A stretch of 64,000 bases of DNA from Brassica napus (GCF_020379485.1 NC_063446.1:13935597-13999596); one strand, 5' to 3'; positions 1 to 11,533 are shown, counted from the stretch's first letter. A program made the numbers and translations. The notes: generated by a model from the sequence alone, not told the origin.

Positions 1-255
1 AAAATCAAAATATATTTATACATCTAAGATGAACAACCAGCTAATACAATGAATAGAAATAGTTATACTTTAATTTGACGGAATATATGTAACAAAATGT
101 ACCCACAAAATGAGTAACTACACCAATTCAATTTTTTTATACAAAGTCAAACATTAAATTAAAATAATATATTTTATTTATAGTAATATTTTTATACATA
201 TAAATTATAGAACGGCTCAACATATTACAAATAAATATGAAATTTTCAAATAATA

Positions 256-292
<37 letters not shown>

Positions 293-827
293 CCAACTAT
301 TTCTTGCTGTCAAAAAAAAAAAAAAATATTAGCCAACTATTACAATTAAGTATTTTGTATAACTTATATATATATATGCATAAGGTTTCAAAGGACTATC
401 ATTGTTATATTTATTTATGTAACTTTGAATCGTCGACACTTTAATTTACTTTTACTATTTGAATCTCAAAACAATATATATTGAATAATATATAATCTTA
501 CTAAAATATGTTTACAAATCTAAGACAAGAATTAAACTACATCAAAATAACAAAATTAATCAAAATTTTAAATTGTACAACAAAAATATTATAGTTGAAT
601 CGGAAAAATAAATGCTATCTAATATATCCAAATAATAATCAAACAGTCGAGATATGATATATCCAAAATTATAGATCTAATTAAAATAACATAATGTTAT
701 TTAAAACCATTCATACTGCTGACAATATAAATAATAGAATAATTAAAACTAAAATATTAATAAATTATTATAATATATTTATTTTATAATATTTATACCC
801 GTGCATGAGCACGGAAAAATCACCTAG
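1..827 (+). mobile_element. Helitron 3' portion
   Basis: The right boundary is a textbook Helitron 3' terminus: a perfect 6-bp hairpin (CCGTGC/GCACGG, 799-814, loop ATGA), a 9-nt spacer, then CTAG at 824-827 followed by T. The body to the left is very AT-rich with no coding sequence. No convincing 5' TC end was seen, so the left boundary is unknown and may lie outside the window. Confidence 0.7.
262..289. repeat. (AT)n microsatellite
   Basis: About 14 AT dinucleotides inside the Helitron-derived AT-rich tract. Similar short AT runs occur near 5341, 35466, 39773, 46195 and 54105. Confidence 0.9.
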
Positions 828-1073
828 TTCAATGTTACTTTTTGATCTTAAATGTATTTTAAAATCTATTGTTATTATTATAAGTATTCATTTTGAAAAT
901 AGACACAACAATCATCAAAAACTGGAAAATGCCTCAGTCAAAAATCTATAACAGAAACTTAAAAACACATTGAAAAAAATTATAATCTGAATTCAAGAAG
1001 GTGGTGATGTGTCTAGAATTTAACCGGTGAAATTAATTTGACTATGAACAAAAGGCGGAGCTAAATAGATAAC

Positions 1074-1188
1074 CTGAAAATCAAGAAGGAGCATGTCTGA
1101 CTCCCATGAGATCTCCACCACGGTGTACATTCCTGGTCTCCCAGAAATGGAACAAGCAAACTTCAACGTCAGAGGAAGAGCGGCCAGT
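1074..1188 (-). other. Orphan internal exon, unrecognised
   Basis: Read on the minus strand, this 115-bp segment is preceded by a pyrimidine tract and AG (just above 1188) and followed by GT (1073-1072). One frame is open throughout (38 codons, including the stretch GRPGMYTVVEISWESDML). No flanking exons were identified. The DMLLLD-like end is faintly reminiscent of plant RPA/DUF223 OB-fold proteins, which Helitrons often carry, but this is weak. It may be a gene relic. Confidence 0.3.
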
Positions 1189-2730
1189 CTGTAAATTAGA
1201 GAGGAAGACTGAAACGTTAGCCATAGGTTACAGTTTTTGTTTACTGGTTAGTTTAGAATGAATGAGAGAATGATTCTCAAAGTAGGAAAGCATACTTTTT
1301 TATAGTCGAACATCCACCACCTTGTAGAATCAAAACTCGCATTGAATATAGATCATGGATGATCGATTAATGGAGGGTTTTAAGAGGATAATTCGGTTAC
1401 TGGTATCGTTTCGGACCGTAAGGAAGAAGTTGAAAAATCGTCTGCGCAATCCTAATCGCCATTTGTTTTAGGGATGCAAAGATGAACACATGCTAATCCT
1501 AATATATAACGCGGTGTTTCATGTAGGCGAAGTTGATATATTATGGTATGGGCCCGAAGAAGAGTCACAGCTCAACAAAACAAAAGCCCGAATGAATCGC
1601 AGAACCGATTAAATGATACGGCGCGTTTTGAAAAAAAGACACGTGTCATCGTCTCCCTCTCCCTGACATGGCAGCAGGAGGAAAAATGAATAGTATACTT
1701 TATATGAATAGATTTATTTTAAAAATAGATAATGATTTTAAATGGAATTTCTCAATTTTTTCTTCCGGCTTGATCATGAATAATGCATGTACTTCCCTTG
1801 AAGGTAACTTTACATCTATTAGTAATCATACGAAAAGAAATTTTATTTTGAAGTTTGCAAATTTTTATATCCGAAGGAAGGTCAGCGTCTACCTAGTCCA
1901 TATGCATCTGAGACTTAAATAGCGCCATACACCGAGAGATTTTCAAGGGAGCCCTCATTTCTTTTTTTTTTTGTGTGTGTATACGATAAATTCCTACCAA
2001 CTATCTAATTAATTTATGAATGGCAACATGTGTCAGAATGATTATTTATGGTAAGAGTGTTATCTTTTTCCTACTGATTACTCAAAAAATAAAACAGGCA
2101 TGGCAACTTTTGTTTCTTTCTGGTGATGCCGAAATTGTGATTCATCCGCGTCTGTAATCACTTTGCCCTCAAACCTTTCTGCTCATAAAAACTTAGTACA
2201 GATGTTGCTATCAAGCGAACAAAGGAGCTGTGTTATTGGTTGTTCATCTGAATAAGGAATATTGGTATGCTTTCTTTGGCAAGGGAATGGGGTGGTGTCT
2301 TGAGGAATATAGGTGTACATTGGACACCGAGTGGTTCTCCAAACTTACATTATTTGTCTTTTCTTTAGGTACTGGACAGAAGACACTAATTCTACCAGTG
2401 GAAAACACGGGTGTTACAGTATATTTAACTATACCAGTCTGAACCACATGCTTGATGGCCTTGTACTTAGCACGCCCATGTCCATTATACACATCTTACA
2501 ATGGCATCGGATTGTCTAATTATAGTAAGCCTTCGATAATCAATCATACATATCCCAGTTGTTTACACAAATAAAAACGCTTCTGCCTTGCCTCTTTCTC
2601 CCATTGATTTTCACATCAAGAAAACAATTATTGTACTAAAAGAACATTGCAAAGAAATTTAAAAAAACTTGTAAAATGTAGGGTATATACAAATGTGTAT
2701 ATCAAGAAAACGCAGAGCAGAGACTGCGCC
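1189..2730. other. Intergenic, no supported gene
   Basis: Only short open frames occur (for example at 1668-1922 and 2230-2519). None has a recognisable domain, splice structure or codon pattern. Positions 2355-2518 (plus) follow a possible splice acceptor and stay open, but I recognise no family. Confidence 0.5.
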
Positions 2731-2747
2731 GGGGGGGGGGGGGGGGG
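2731..2747. repeat. Poly(G) tract
   Basis: Seventeen consecutive G residues. Such tracts are unstable and error-prone to sequence, so the exact length is uncertain. Confidence 0.9.
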
Positions 2748-2821
2748 TACAGAGATGGACTTTTGTACTACCGGCGCAGTTGGTATTGTACCTTATGAGG
2801 AGAATGCAGAGTGTATGGACT

Positions 2822-3143
2822 AACTATGTGCTATCATCGCATTGTTTGTTTTGTGTGATGCTTTAGGCATTTTGTTAGTTCATGTTAGAGTTAAACTCCC
2901 ATAGTGGGAGTTCTATTTACTTATTCAGTGGTTTGCATGTCTAGCATCCCATACCTTAATGAGTGACTCTCTGGTTACTCACCCCTCCTTCTTTTTCCTA
3001 ACGTCGCCGCATAGGGGGGTGTGATCTAGTTATGCACTATCAGCGCATTTTTGTTTTGTGTGATGCTTTAGGCGTCGTCTTTGTTCATGTTAGAACTAAA
3101 CTTCCATAGTGAGAGTTTTATTTACTCAAATCAGTGGTTTGTG
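2822..3143. repeat. Imperfect tandem repeat, two copies, ~206-bp period
   Basis: A block of about 115 bp at 2822-2937 recurs at 3028-3143. Both contain the shared stretch TTTGTTTTGTGTGATGCTTT and a TTCATGTTAGA motif, with several substitutions between copies. The origin is unknown; no coding capacity was seen. Confidence 0.7.
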
Positions 3144-3433
3144 TGATTCGAGATTACTGTTGTATGTTGGAGCATTGAATCCTCATGAGACTAGAAGAGA
3201 TCTCACAGGAAGACAATCTATAATGTGTTTTTGTATGCATCCTAATCCTTTGTGCCAGATTGTTTTAGTTCTTTGTTTGACACTGTTTATATGGTATATA
3301 AGCTGTTCCCACGTTTGCTTTGTAGAGAAAGTGGAGAGAGGACAGTTTTCAATGTACTTTTCTGAACCAAGGCTAGCATCCAGCCAGTCTACATCAACAC
3401 AAGGCTGGCCAGAACATGGTTTCTCGTGCTAGA

Positions 3434-3587
3434 AGAGGAGATGAATCCACCCTTCTGGGCCAGCACCATCCATATCACAGAAGCGGAAACAGAGGACACC
3501 AGCTGCAGCCTCTCACCTAGAGGAGACTTGATCAGTGAGAGGCCAGTAATTAGCTTTGAACAGCTTCTTGTGCATCAGTTAAAATAA
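3434..3587 (+). other. Coding-like tail at left edge of the duplicated unit
   Basis: An open frame of about 50 codons ends in TAA at 3585-3587 and encodes a stretch beginning EEMNPPFWASTIHITEAE. Part of it (3484-3515) recurs at 7550-7585, so it belongs to the tandemly duplicated BTB unit. No start, promoter or known domain was recognised. It may be the last exon of a decayed gene. Confidence 0.25.
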
Positions 3588-3713
3588 ATTCTTGAATAGC
3601 TAATAAAATAATTTCTTTCTTGTAAAAAGAAAGATTAAATACTATTCCAAAAACTACAAAAATTCGAAATCAAAGTAGAAGGATAATCAGGCTATTAAAA
3701 TCTTGATATACTA

Positions 3714-4822
3714 TTATTTGTTTAGCTGCTTCCACTCTGTAATGTGGCCACAATAGCGACATTTATGATTAATATGAGGATGAATAAGAGAAGCCTTCAT
3801 AATCTCCACAGAAAGATATGGATTGTTGACAACAAACAACTTGAACTCAGCAGAGCTAGCAATGGTGCTTATATTTTCCTTGATAGTAGCGAAGGCCGCA
3901 TCGTTAAGAGCTTTGTCAAAAGGGATTTGGGCAAGCTCAATGATGTTAAGACCATGACTAACCCGGAGTTCTTAGAGTGAGATTTTTAGCGGAAGTTAAG
4001 AAACAGTTTCTTAACTTCCGCTAAGAACCCCATTCTAAGAACCCCGGGTTAATCATGCTCTAAGAGCGTTGGACGAGTTAAGAGCGTTGGACGAGTTAAG
4101 AGATGATATAAGCTGGCTTCTACATAGGTCACGCAGATGCGGAATCTCGTACTTGTCGGCTGCAAGATAGAGTGGCCTAACATGTTTCTTGAAACTTTCA
4201 GAAGAAATGGAGCCGTCAATGCTGTACATGAACTCAACTAAAGCCTCAAGTTCCTCGTGTTTCATCTCGGAGAAAGTGACTGTCTCTAGCTTAGACGATG
4301 AAGCCTTGAACTCGTCTGATTCCATAATTTTCTTCAACACCATTGATCTTGATGCCTATTTCAAATCCCATATATGCTGGAAGAAATTGCATTAACGATA
4401 AATAAGCATATCAAGAAAGATTTTATACAGTATTAACAATAAACAAGCATTTTATTGAGATCGAAAAGATGGACGTATCAATACTATGGAAAACACAAAG
4501 AAAAAAAAATCTAGAAGATTATGAAATTAACATTTATCTCTAATGCGTTATTTTCATATACTTTAAAAAAATTAGTCTATGCATCTGGTACTCTATTGTT
4601 CAAGGGTCAATAATACTTTTTCTAATTCTCTATACTTATCATTTATCAATCTATCACATTTCAAGGAAGAAGTTAAGAGAGAACCAGAACAAGTTTGTGG
4701 GCGGAGATAGTTGCACCCTTATCACTGTTTCCAGCCTTGAGTAGTACATCTGCTTGCCATTGTTCTTTGAAGAGTTTCTTTAATCCACCCAAGAAGATCT
4801 CTTTGTTGTTCTGTGTTGCCAT
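3714..4822 (-). pseudogene. BTB/POZ gene copy 1, interrupted by a Tourist MITE
   Basis: This is the tandem paralogue of the intact BTB gene at 7736-8441. Exon 1 (4685-4822) encodes 46 residues starting MATQ, and exon 2 runs from 4355 to a TAA at 3714-3716. The intron is about 330 bp, against 76 bp in copy 2. A 111-bp MITE (3950-4060) sits in exon 2, and its own terminal repeat supplies an in-frame TGA (4053-4055), leaving about 146 residues that keep the BTB core and lose the C-terminal part. Downstream of the MITE the original frame remains open to the TAA. An 18-bp tandem duplication (4063-4098) adds six residues (ALNSSN). BTB proteins of this family are expected to act as CUL3-linked adaptors. 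A truncated product could still be made; pseudogene status is an inference. Confidence 0.8.
3950..4060. mobile_element. Tourist-like (PIF/Harbinger) MITE, 111 bp
   Basis: Nearly perfect palindrome with termini GACCATGACTAACCCGG and (reverse complement) GAGCATGATTAACCCGG, flanked by the 3-bp target duplication TAA (3947-3949 and 4061-4063). Copy 2 of the gene has the empty site. The ends resemble those of the complete Harbinger element at 29677-34109 (GAGCATGTT, TTA duplication). Confidence 0.92.
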
Positions 4823-5059
4823 TGCAAACACCAAAACCTGATTGTGATTTAGATAGATACAAATTCATCAGTAGCATTCATATACACGTACAACGACATG
4901 CAGAAGAACACAAATAACTAAAATAAGAGTCTCAACTTTCAAAAAGTGGAAAGATATCCTCTGTTCTCAGTTAAGAAAAGAGTAACACACAGAACTTATA
5001 AGATTTCAACAGAGAAAAGTTTGTTAGTACCGGAACAACCGAGGAGAAAGTTACGATGG

Positions 5060-5338
5060 AGACGACTCAGTTACGCTTGTGGGGGTTATACAGTCTACTT
5101 CTATTTTAACAAGTCAAATCCTTTTTATTCGCATATGAATTTTATCTCTAAAAATCGAATTTATCATGTACAGCTTTGAGAAAATCCATTAGTTTCTAGT
5201 ATTTTATAGAATTTCTTAGTTATAAAATAAAATGAAAATTCAAATCTCATGCAGTGTTTTAATTAAAATCCTAGCAACTTACATAATTCAGTCAAAATTA
5301 TCTATCTCACTAAAAGTCAAATCATTCCAAATTCTCAA

Positions 5339-5369
<31 letters not shown>

Positions 5370-5510
5370 ATATTTTGGTAAAACATTTATCAAAAAAGTT
5401 TTGGTAAAACATTTTTTACTAAATTATTTCAAAATTCTCAAATATTTGATTGAATGGATCCCTAGATTTGGCTAAATCTAACTTTGGCTCCCGTTTTGCT
5501 TTGATATTTT
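5060..5510. other. Intergenic, AT-rich
   Basis: Contains an (AT)n run near 5341-5369 and no gene that I can support. The stretch 5020-5075 resembles the 5' leader of BTB copy 2 (8660-8710), so it is probably the old promoter and leader of copy 1. Confidence 0.5.
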
Positions 5511-5606
5511 ACATGCAGAGATTGATAAAAGCGTAAGACAACAGATTATCTAGCAGCACTTCAAAGAGGTTGATGAATTTGAGCTGCAAGAAGTTGAGGT
5601 AACATC
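5511..5606 (+). other. Decayed copy of the orphan exon at 9598
   Basis: Similar along its length to 9598-9693, with small deletions that break the frame (a TAA arises after seven codons). It marks the upstream part of duplicated unit 1. Confidence 0.5.
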
Positions 5607-5623
5607 TAGCAGCTACCTAGACT

Positions 5624-7055
5624 TTCCTCTAGAACACAACTTACATTCATTAGAAACTTCAAACTTCGGGACTACAAGGAAAATAATGAATTATCCTTTT
5701 TTTACAACACATAAACTACAATAGCAATATAAATTAAATAAGATAGGGTTTCATATGAAAATGACAGCAAATTCAAGAGAAATCTTAAATGCTTTGAAAG
5801 AGCATTCACAACAAACACTACAAGCAAACAAGGCAATTCGTGATGAAATTTTCCGATGGAAAAAAATGGTTAGGAATTTCCAAAGAAATCCAGAAGAAAC
5901 AAAAAATTAACTTCTGACGGATTTCCAACGAAATTTTTTTTTTTTTGACTTATGTCGGAAATTCCCAACAGAAGAGAAAAATGTTAATTCCGTCGGAAAT
6001 TTCCAACGGAAATGAAAATAAATTGATTTTCGTTGAAAATCTATCGGAAATCTTCAAAGGATTTTTGACGGAAGCAAATAAAATTGACTTATGTCCCGAC
6101 GAAAGTCTATTTAGGATCTTGAAAATATAAAAATTTAGGGTTTAGCATCAATAAGATTATCAGGTAAAACAATAAGTGTAAAAACAAATTTTGACTTAGT
6201 AAACACTCAATATTATTTTCAAAATAATATCACCTAAATTAACTCAATTGAATCATAAACATCTAGTTAACATTATGTATACTTATAGAAATGATTAAGA
6301 GAATTCATAGACAATTTTTTAAAAATTGGTTTTAAGTTTTTTTGTTAGTGTGTGAGTATTATAAACGTTGATGTAAACGTAATCGGATAATTTTGATAGT
6401 TTTTTATTCCTTTTTCATGATCTGAAACCACAGTCCATTGGAAATCCGTTAGGAATATTCAATGGATTATCTTGTATGTGAGAAATCTGTCAGGAATCCG
6501 TCGAGAATTTTTAACGAATTCTCGAGCGTTCTTGGTTTCACGTCAACCAATGAAATACATACACATTCCCGATTGATAGGATATTCCATCGAGAATTCAT
6601 CAGGAATCTGAAAAAAAAAACATGCAAATTTGACAGCTAAAATTTTTGGTTACGGCAGAAATAAAAATTTCTGACATATATTTTCCGTTGGAAAATTTTA
6701 ATACATATTTGTGAAACATTTCTTCTTCCTCGTTCTACTATCGCTCTCTAATCACAAATTCTCTTTTCTTTCCATTCTCTCCCAAGATCGTCTCCATCTG
6801 TCAAAATCATCTCAAAATCATGTAAGTGTTTCCATTTTTGATGAAATTGTTAGATTAAAAACATGTTAGGTTGTTGATTTTAGTGATATGAAAGTTAGTT
6901 TTAGGGATTTTAGTGACAGCTGAAACTTAAATCACTTTTTATTGTGACATTAAAAGCCAGCTCTCACCTCTGAAGAAAACCAAAGTAATTTTGGTTGCTC
7001 TTCTGGCTCCGTACTGGTGCAATCCTTTGGCCCCGTGGCTGTATGATGCAACCAA
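5624..7055. mobile_element. 1.43-kb insertion flanked by 16-bp direct repeats, CACTA-like inside
   Basis: Compared with duplicated unit 2, unit 1 carries extra DNA between two near-identical 16-bp repeats, AGCAGCTACCTAGACT (5608-5623) and AGCAGCTTCCTAGACT (7056-7071). Inside, a CACTACAAGCAAACAAGG end (from about 5817) resembles an En/Spm (CACTA) terminus. It is followed by degenerate copies of a TTCCGTCGGAAATTTCC-type repeat (5850-6700), then a leader-like stretch. No transposase was seen. The boundaries are inferred from comparing the two units. Confidence 0.5.
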
Positions 7056-7106
7056 AGCAGCTTCCTAGACTAGAGTAAGTAAAATTTCTTTTATTCACCC
7101 TAAAAA

Positions 7107-7330
7107 TGATAGAGAGTGGCCCACAAGCAAAGTTTCGTGATAGGCTTTGTTACAATGGCCCATTAATACACGCAGATCCACCTTTGTGTTCATATGGTTG
7201 CAGATAGAGGCAGAGCAATAATAATAGAAAGGTACGGAGCCTTTGAGTGGTGGAAACAACAAGGGTCCTGTTCAGTCAAGTAAGCTGTAGGAAACACTAT
7301 CATAAGATGAGACTAAGATGAGAATCCAAT
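7107..7330. other. Duplicated non-BTB segment, copy 1
   Basis: About 80% similar by eye to 9760-9955; both begin with the shared stretch GTGGCCCACAAGCAAAGTTT. On the minus strand the second copy is open for 86 codons. No domain was recognised. It is the right part of tandem unit 1. Confidence 0.5.
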
Positions 7331-7735
7331 AAGGTGAACTCATGTTTTTGTAAGCATCATTTGTATTTTGTACCAAAGGCTTCCTTCCGCTTTTGGTATG
7401 CAATTTTGATGCCAAGAGACATTAATACTCCTTTTTGGTAATATCGCAAGACCACATGAAGCGACTGAATAGCTGCTATATCAATTGGCACAGAAACTAG
7501 GCAGAATAAACGTGGAAAGCCATAAACTAAAGGTACTATTATATGTAACAGAGGAGACCAGCTGCAGCCTCTCACGAAAAGAGAGTTTTGTACATTGATA
7601 ATACAATAGTTTCTTTCTTTTAAAAAGAAACATCAAATACTACTCTAAAAACTACAACCATTCGAAACCAAAGCAGTAGGATCATCAGGCCAAGGTTAAA
7701 AATCTTGAATTATTAGTTTATCTGCATCCACTCCG

Positions 7736-8441
7736 CTAGTAGCGGAAGCTACTACCACAATAATGACAGCTAGCACTAGTACGAGGCCGAATAAGAGAAG
7801 CCTTCATGATCTCCACAGAAAGATCTGGATGGTTGACTACAAACAACTTGAACTCAGCAGAGCTAGCGATGGAGCTTATATTGTTCTTGATAGTAGTGAA
7901 AGCCGCATCGTTAAGGGCCTTGTCAAAAGGGATTTGAGCAAGCTCAAGGATGTTAAGAGCGTTGGACGAGTTAAGAGATGATATAAGATGCTTTCTACAT
8001 AGGTCACGCAGATGCGGAATCTCGTACTTGTCGGCTGCAAGATAGAGTGACCTAACATGTTTCTTGAGACTTTCAGAAGAAATGGAGCCATCAACGCTGT
8101 ACATGAACTCAACCAAAGCCTCAAGTTCCTCGTGTTTCATCTCGGAGAAAGTGACTGTCTCTAGCTTAGATGAAGACTTCAACTCGTCTGATTCCATCAT
8201 CTTCTTCAACACCATTGACCTTGATGCCTATTCAAATTCAATACATGTTGAGATTCCATATAGCATTAACAATAAATAAGCATTTTAAGAGAAGAGAGAA
8301 AACCAGAACAAGTTTGTGGGCGGAGATAGCTGCACGCTCATCACTGTTTCCTGCCTTGAGGAGTACATCTACTTGCCATTGTTCTTCAAAGAGAGTCCTT
8401 AATCCACCCAAGAAGATGTCTTTGTTGCTCTGTGTTGCCAT
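7736..8441 (-). CDS. BTB/POZ domain protein (intact tandem copy)
   Basis: Two coding exons: 8304-8441 (46 codons, start MATQSNKDIF) and 7736-8227. The intron of 76 bp has GT at 8303-8302 and AG at 8229-8228, and the stop is TAG at 7736-7738. The protein is about 209 residues. The BTB fold spans the first half (QWQVDVLLKAG, then SAHKLVL joined across the intron to ASRSMVLKKMMESDE, later YLAADKYEIPHLRDLC). A C-terminal helical part (LELAQIPFDKAL onward) follows. Plant proteins of this small BTB-only class are presumed CUL3 substrate adaptors. A probable 5'-UTR intron ends at TTTCAG just upstream of the ATG, with a leader near 8660-8780. By position it corresponds to the At2g40440/At2g40450 pair. 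Confidence 0.88.
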
Positions 8442-8784
8442 CGCAAACCTGAAAGTGATGTGGAGAGATACTAGTAATTAGTATACACAGATTCATCAGC
8501 AGCTAGCAGTCATATACAGGGACAGCGACAAGCAGACAGGACACATAAGAGCAGACACTAATAAAGAGATTTTGCAAAACAAATATGGGAAATTCGAGTC
8601 ATAATCAAGAATGTGTTCACTTAGTACAAGATCTGCTAAGAGAACTGAGAAAAGTCGAAGTACCGGAACAATCGAGGAGAAGGTTAAGCTTGTAGCAGTG
8701 GAGACGACTCTGTTACAGTGTTACGGTTGTAGGATTCTAGAATCCACTTCTCTCTTCTTCCTTTTTTAAGCTAGCCGGTTTAAA

Positions 8785-9597
8785 TTTAAATAATTCTTTA
8801 ATGAGATATAAACTATAACTGATTTATAATAAGATTACACATCATCTTTTAATTGTATTTGATTTTTTAAATGTTATTTAATTTATAAATTTTAAAATCA
8901 CTTTTATTAAAAATATTAATTGTGATTTAATCTATATTATTTAAAAATTAGTTAAAAATATAAAGGCTTAAATCTCATAGTTTAAGATAGAATTCTAGAA
9001 TAGTTACAAGTTCATTCACAAGTTCCAACACTTCATCCAAAATAATATAGTTGTGAACGTTACCAAATCATCCAAACCATTATTAATGTTTTTAAAAAAA
9101 ATCTTACTAAATCACCTTTAGTTTTTTAATTCAATAAAAATCATTGAGATATCTACTAAATCTTACCAATTGTAAAATCTAACAAAAACTCTATAATAAT
9201 TAATACAATACAATACACCTCTAAACTCCCCTAGATATTGTTTGCTCCAAAAAATAATCTAGCAACCCTATGATTTACAATTTTACTCTGGATTTCCAAA
9301 TTCTTAGATTCTATAATCATGAAAATTTAAAATTAAACAAAAGGATTGAAAAATAAATAGTTCAACATATGTTTTCCAATTTGCATTCATTGCTTTCACC
9401 GCAACCATTCTATACTCTGCTAACAACTATCAAAAAGGTCTCACACAACATTTTTTTAGTTTCAAAAAAAACTATCAAAAAGGTTCAAATTGTTTAACTA
9501 GTGGGGTATATGAGTTCTTCCTCCTAAGTCTAACTTTAGCTACCGCTTATCTGTGGTGTTCAAAAAAAAAAGCTACCACTTATCTCTGATATTTCAG
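8785..9597. other. Intergenic, AT-rich
   Basis: No open frame, RNA gene or element ends recognised. It is the upstream region of the intact BTB gene. Confidence 0.5.
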
Positions 9598-9693
9598 ATG
9601 CAGCGATTAAGAAAGCGTAAGGCAACATACTATCTAGCAGCAGAGAGCTTTGCTTCAAAGAGAGTTGATGGATTTGAGCTCCATAAAGTTGAG
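9598..9693 (+). other. Orphan exon with splice sites, unrecognised
   Basis: A 96-bp, 32-codon open segment (MQRLRKRKATYYLAAESF and onward) directly follows ATTTCAG and is directly followed by GTAACA, so it looks like a phase-0 exon. A decayed copy sits at 5511-5606. No other exons of the gene were found and no family is recognised. It may be a relic duplicated with the BTB gene. Confidence 0.35.
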
Positions 9694-9740
9694 GTAACAT
9701 CTAGGTTCTAGCAGCGAGCTAGAGTGAGTAAGAAAAAAAT

Positions 9741-10001
9741 TCACCCAAAAAAAAGACAGAGTGGCCCACAAGCAAAGTTTCGTGATAGGCTCTGTTTCAT
9801 TGGCCCATTAATACACGCATATCCACCTTTGTGTATATGGTTGTAGACAGAAGCAGAACAATAATATTGGAAAGCTACGGAGCCTTTGAATGGTGGAACC
9901 AACAACAGCAAGGGTCCTGTTGAGTCAAGTAATCTATAGGAAACATTATCTTCAACAGTAACAGTATATACCACTTTGCCACTGACTTCTTTTGTAGTCA
10001 A
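9741..10001 (-). other. Open frame in duplicated segment, copy 2
   Basis: An 86-codon frame (beginning MTTKEVSGKVVYTVTVEDN) lies over the segment shared with 7107-7330. It could be an exon fragment of a decayed gene, but there is no domain match from memory and copy 1 is not open in the same way. Confidence 0.25.
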
Positions 10002-10671
10002 TAGAAGTATAGAGTAATATGAAGTGAAAAAGAATCTTTTCCTATTAGTGGTAAAATAAATGTCCTTCTCATATATATCTTAAAAAGTATTAAGTTTAAG
10101 TTACCTCAAGCTCATGTTTCAACTCTCTGCAAGTTGCAATATGTAGCCAACGAGCAAGGCTGTCAAATCGTTTTCAATCGTATCCTTAACCCTCGTGCAC
10201 TTCTTTTCTGATCATTAAGTCTCTTTTGTACTGTTTGCTCTATTATCAAGACTCTTGATCAAATGCTACCAAAAAGTCTCGGGTGTTTTTGTTTTTTGAG
10301 AACTGAAGTCTCGGGTGTTTCTGGACTTGTTTTGGGGATTATTCACCACAGTCGCACTAAACCGCGAACGCATAAGATTTCTGCTGGACTATAAAACGAC
10401 CCGAAAAGATTCAGTATTATGAACTTAAATATGTAAATAAATAAATATTCTATCTGTTTCATCAACAAGTTTATTTTAAAATTTTCTTCAGCTTATAAAA
10501 TTACATGAATGTATTTAATATACCACTATTTTAAATATTGTTATAACAATTTAAGCTCAATAGTCAACTCTATTAGATTGAGGTCAATGGTAAATAAAGA
10601 AGTTGTTGCTAAAATATATTTAGGAACATTAAAATGTAAATGTAAGATGTAACATTTACTATGGAACATCA

Positions 10672-10912
10672 TGACCAAATGGTAAAGACGGGTTTTTTCC
10701 TGCATCCAGGTTAAGAGTTCGAATCCTGCTGGAGAGAACTATTGCATGATGTCTCTGTATATCCCACATGGGTACGAATCTTTGCTTTCGGCCCATTTCG
10801 AAAGTCCGGTGCGTGAATCTACCCATAGGTCACACGCCCCCAAAAGATTAGTCTGCGTCTGTTTGGGCATGGGATCTACTCCTGAATTATCAGAAGAAAA
10901 AAAAGAGTGCCT
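10672..10912 (+). mobile_element. tRNA-derived SINE
   Basis: RNA polymerase III internal promoter elements lie in order: an A-box-like TGACCAAATGG (10672-10682) and a B box GTTCGAATC (10717-10725) at the usual spacing. A tRNA-unrelated body follows, with an A-rich tail (GAAGAAAAAAAAGAG, ~10897-10912). This matches Brassicaceae SB-type SINEs. No clear target duplication was found. Confidence 0.65.
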
Positions 10913-11533
10913 CATTTTAGTTCCATGCATTTTTCCCTTGCTCTTTGTAAAGACAAAGGGCCATCAAGGCTTCTAAATTCTAAGGTGGGGGGCTAAATAT
11001 CAAAAGCTTTCTGCACCAACGTTTTTCTCTCTCTTTTGTTCCAACTCTACTATTGGATGCATCAAACGCGTCTTTCGACCACAATCGCTTTTAATTTTAA
11101 ACTTCAAATTTGTTGTTGTTCTTTCGACCATAACCAGCAATTTTCGGCTCTACATATATACGACTTTATGTATTTTCTATATTTAAATTATAATACAGAA
11201 TGGACCAATTAAAAGTTGTATTTACCATCCGAAGATTTATTATGTGATGATGATGGTGGTGGTTACATGACCAAGGTGATGATGATGACACATTAATTCT
11301 AGCGGTGTCGTTATATATATCACATACTTGATCTTGCAGAGAGTAAGCCAATAGCTAAGCTAATCTTTAAGACCTTGATCTTACTAGTAAGAAAAAAACA
11401 CCATGCAGCCCTAAGCTATATCCCTTTAGTCTCTTTTCACAGACCTGACCTCTCACAGCTCTTTGAATTCTCATAAGATTACCAAATATATACAAAAGAA
11501 AACATCAAAAGTTTTATAAATATTTATAACAAA

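Noticed and set aside
10717..10725. Functional tRNA gene
   Set aside because: A and B boxes are present but the sequence does not fold into a cloverleaf with acceptor stem; the A-rich tail indicates a SINE.
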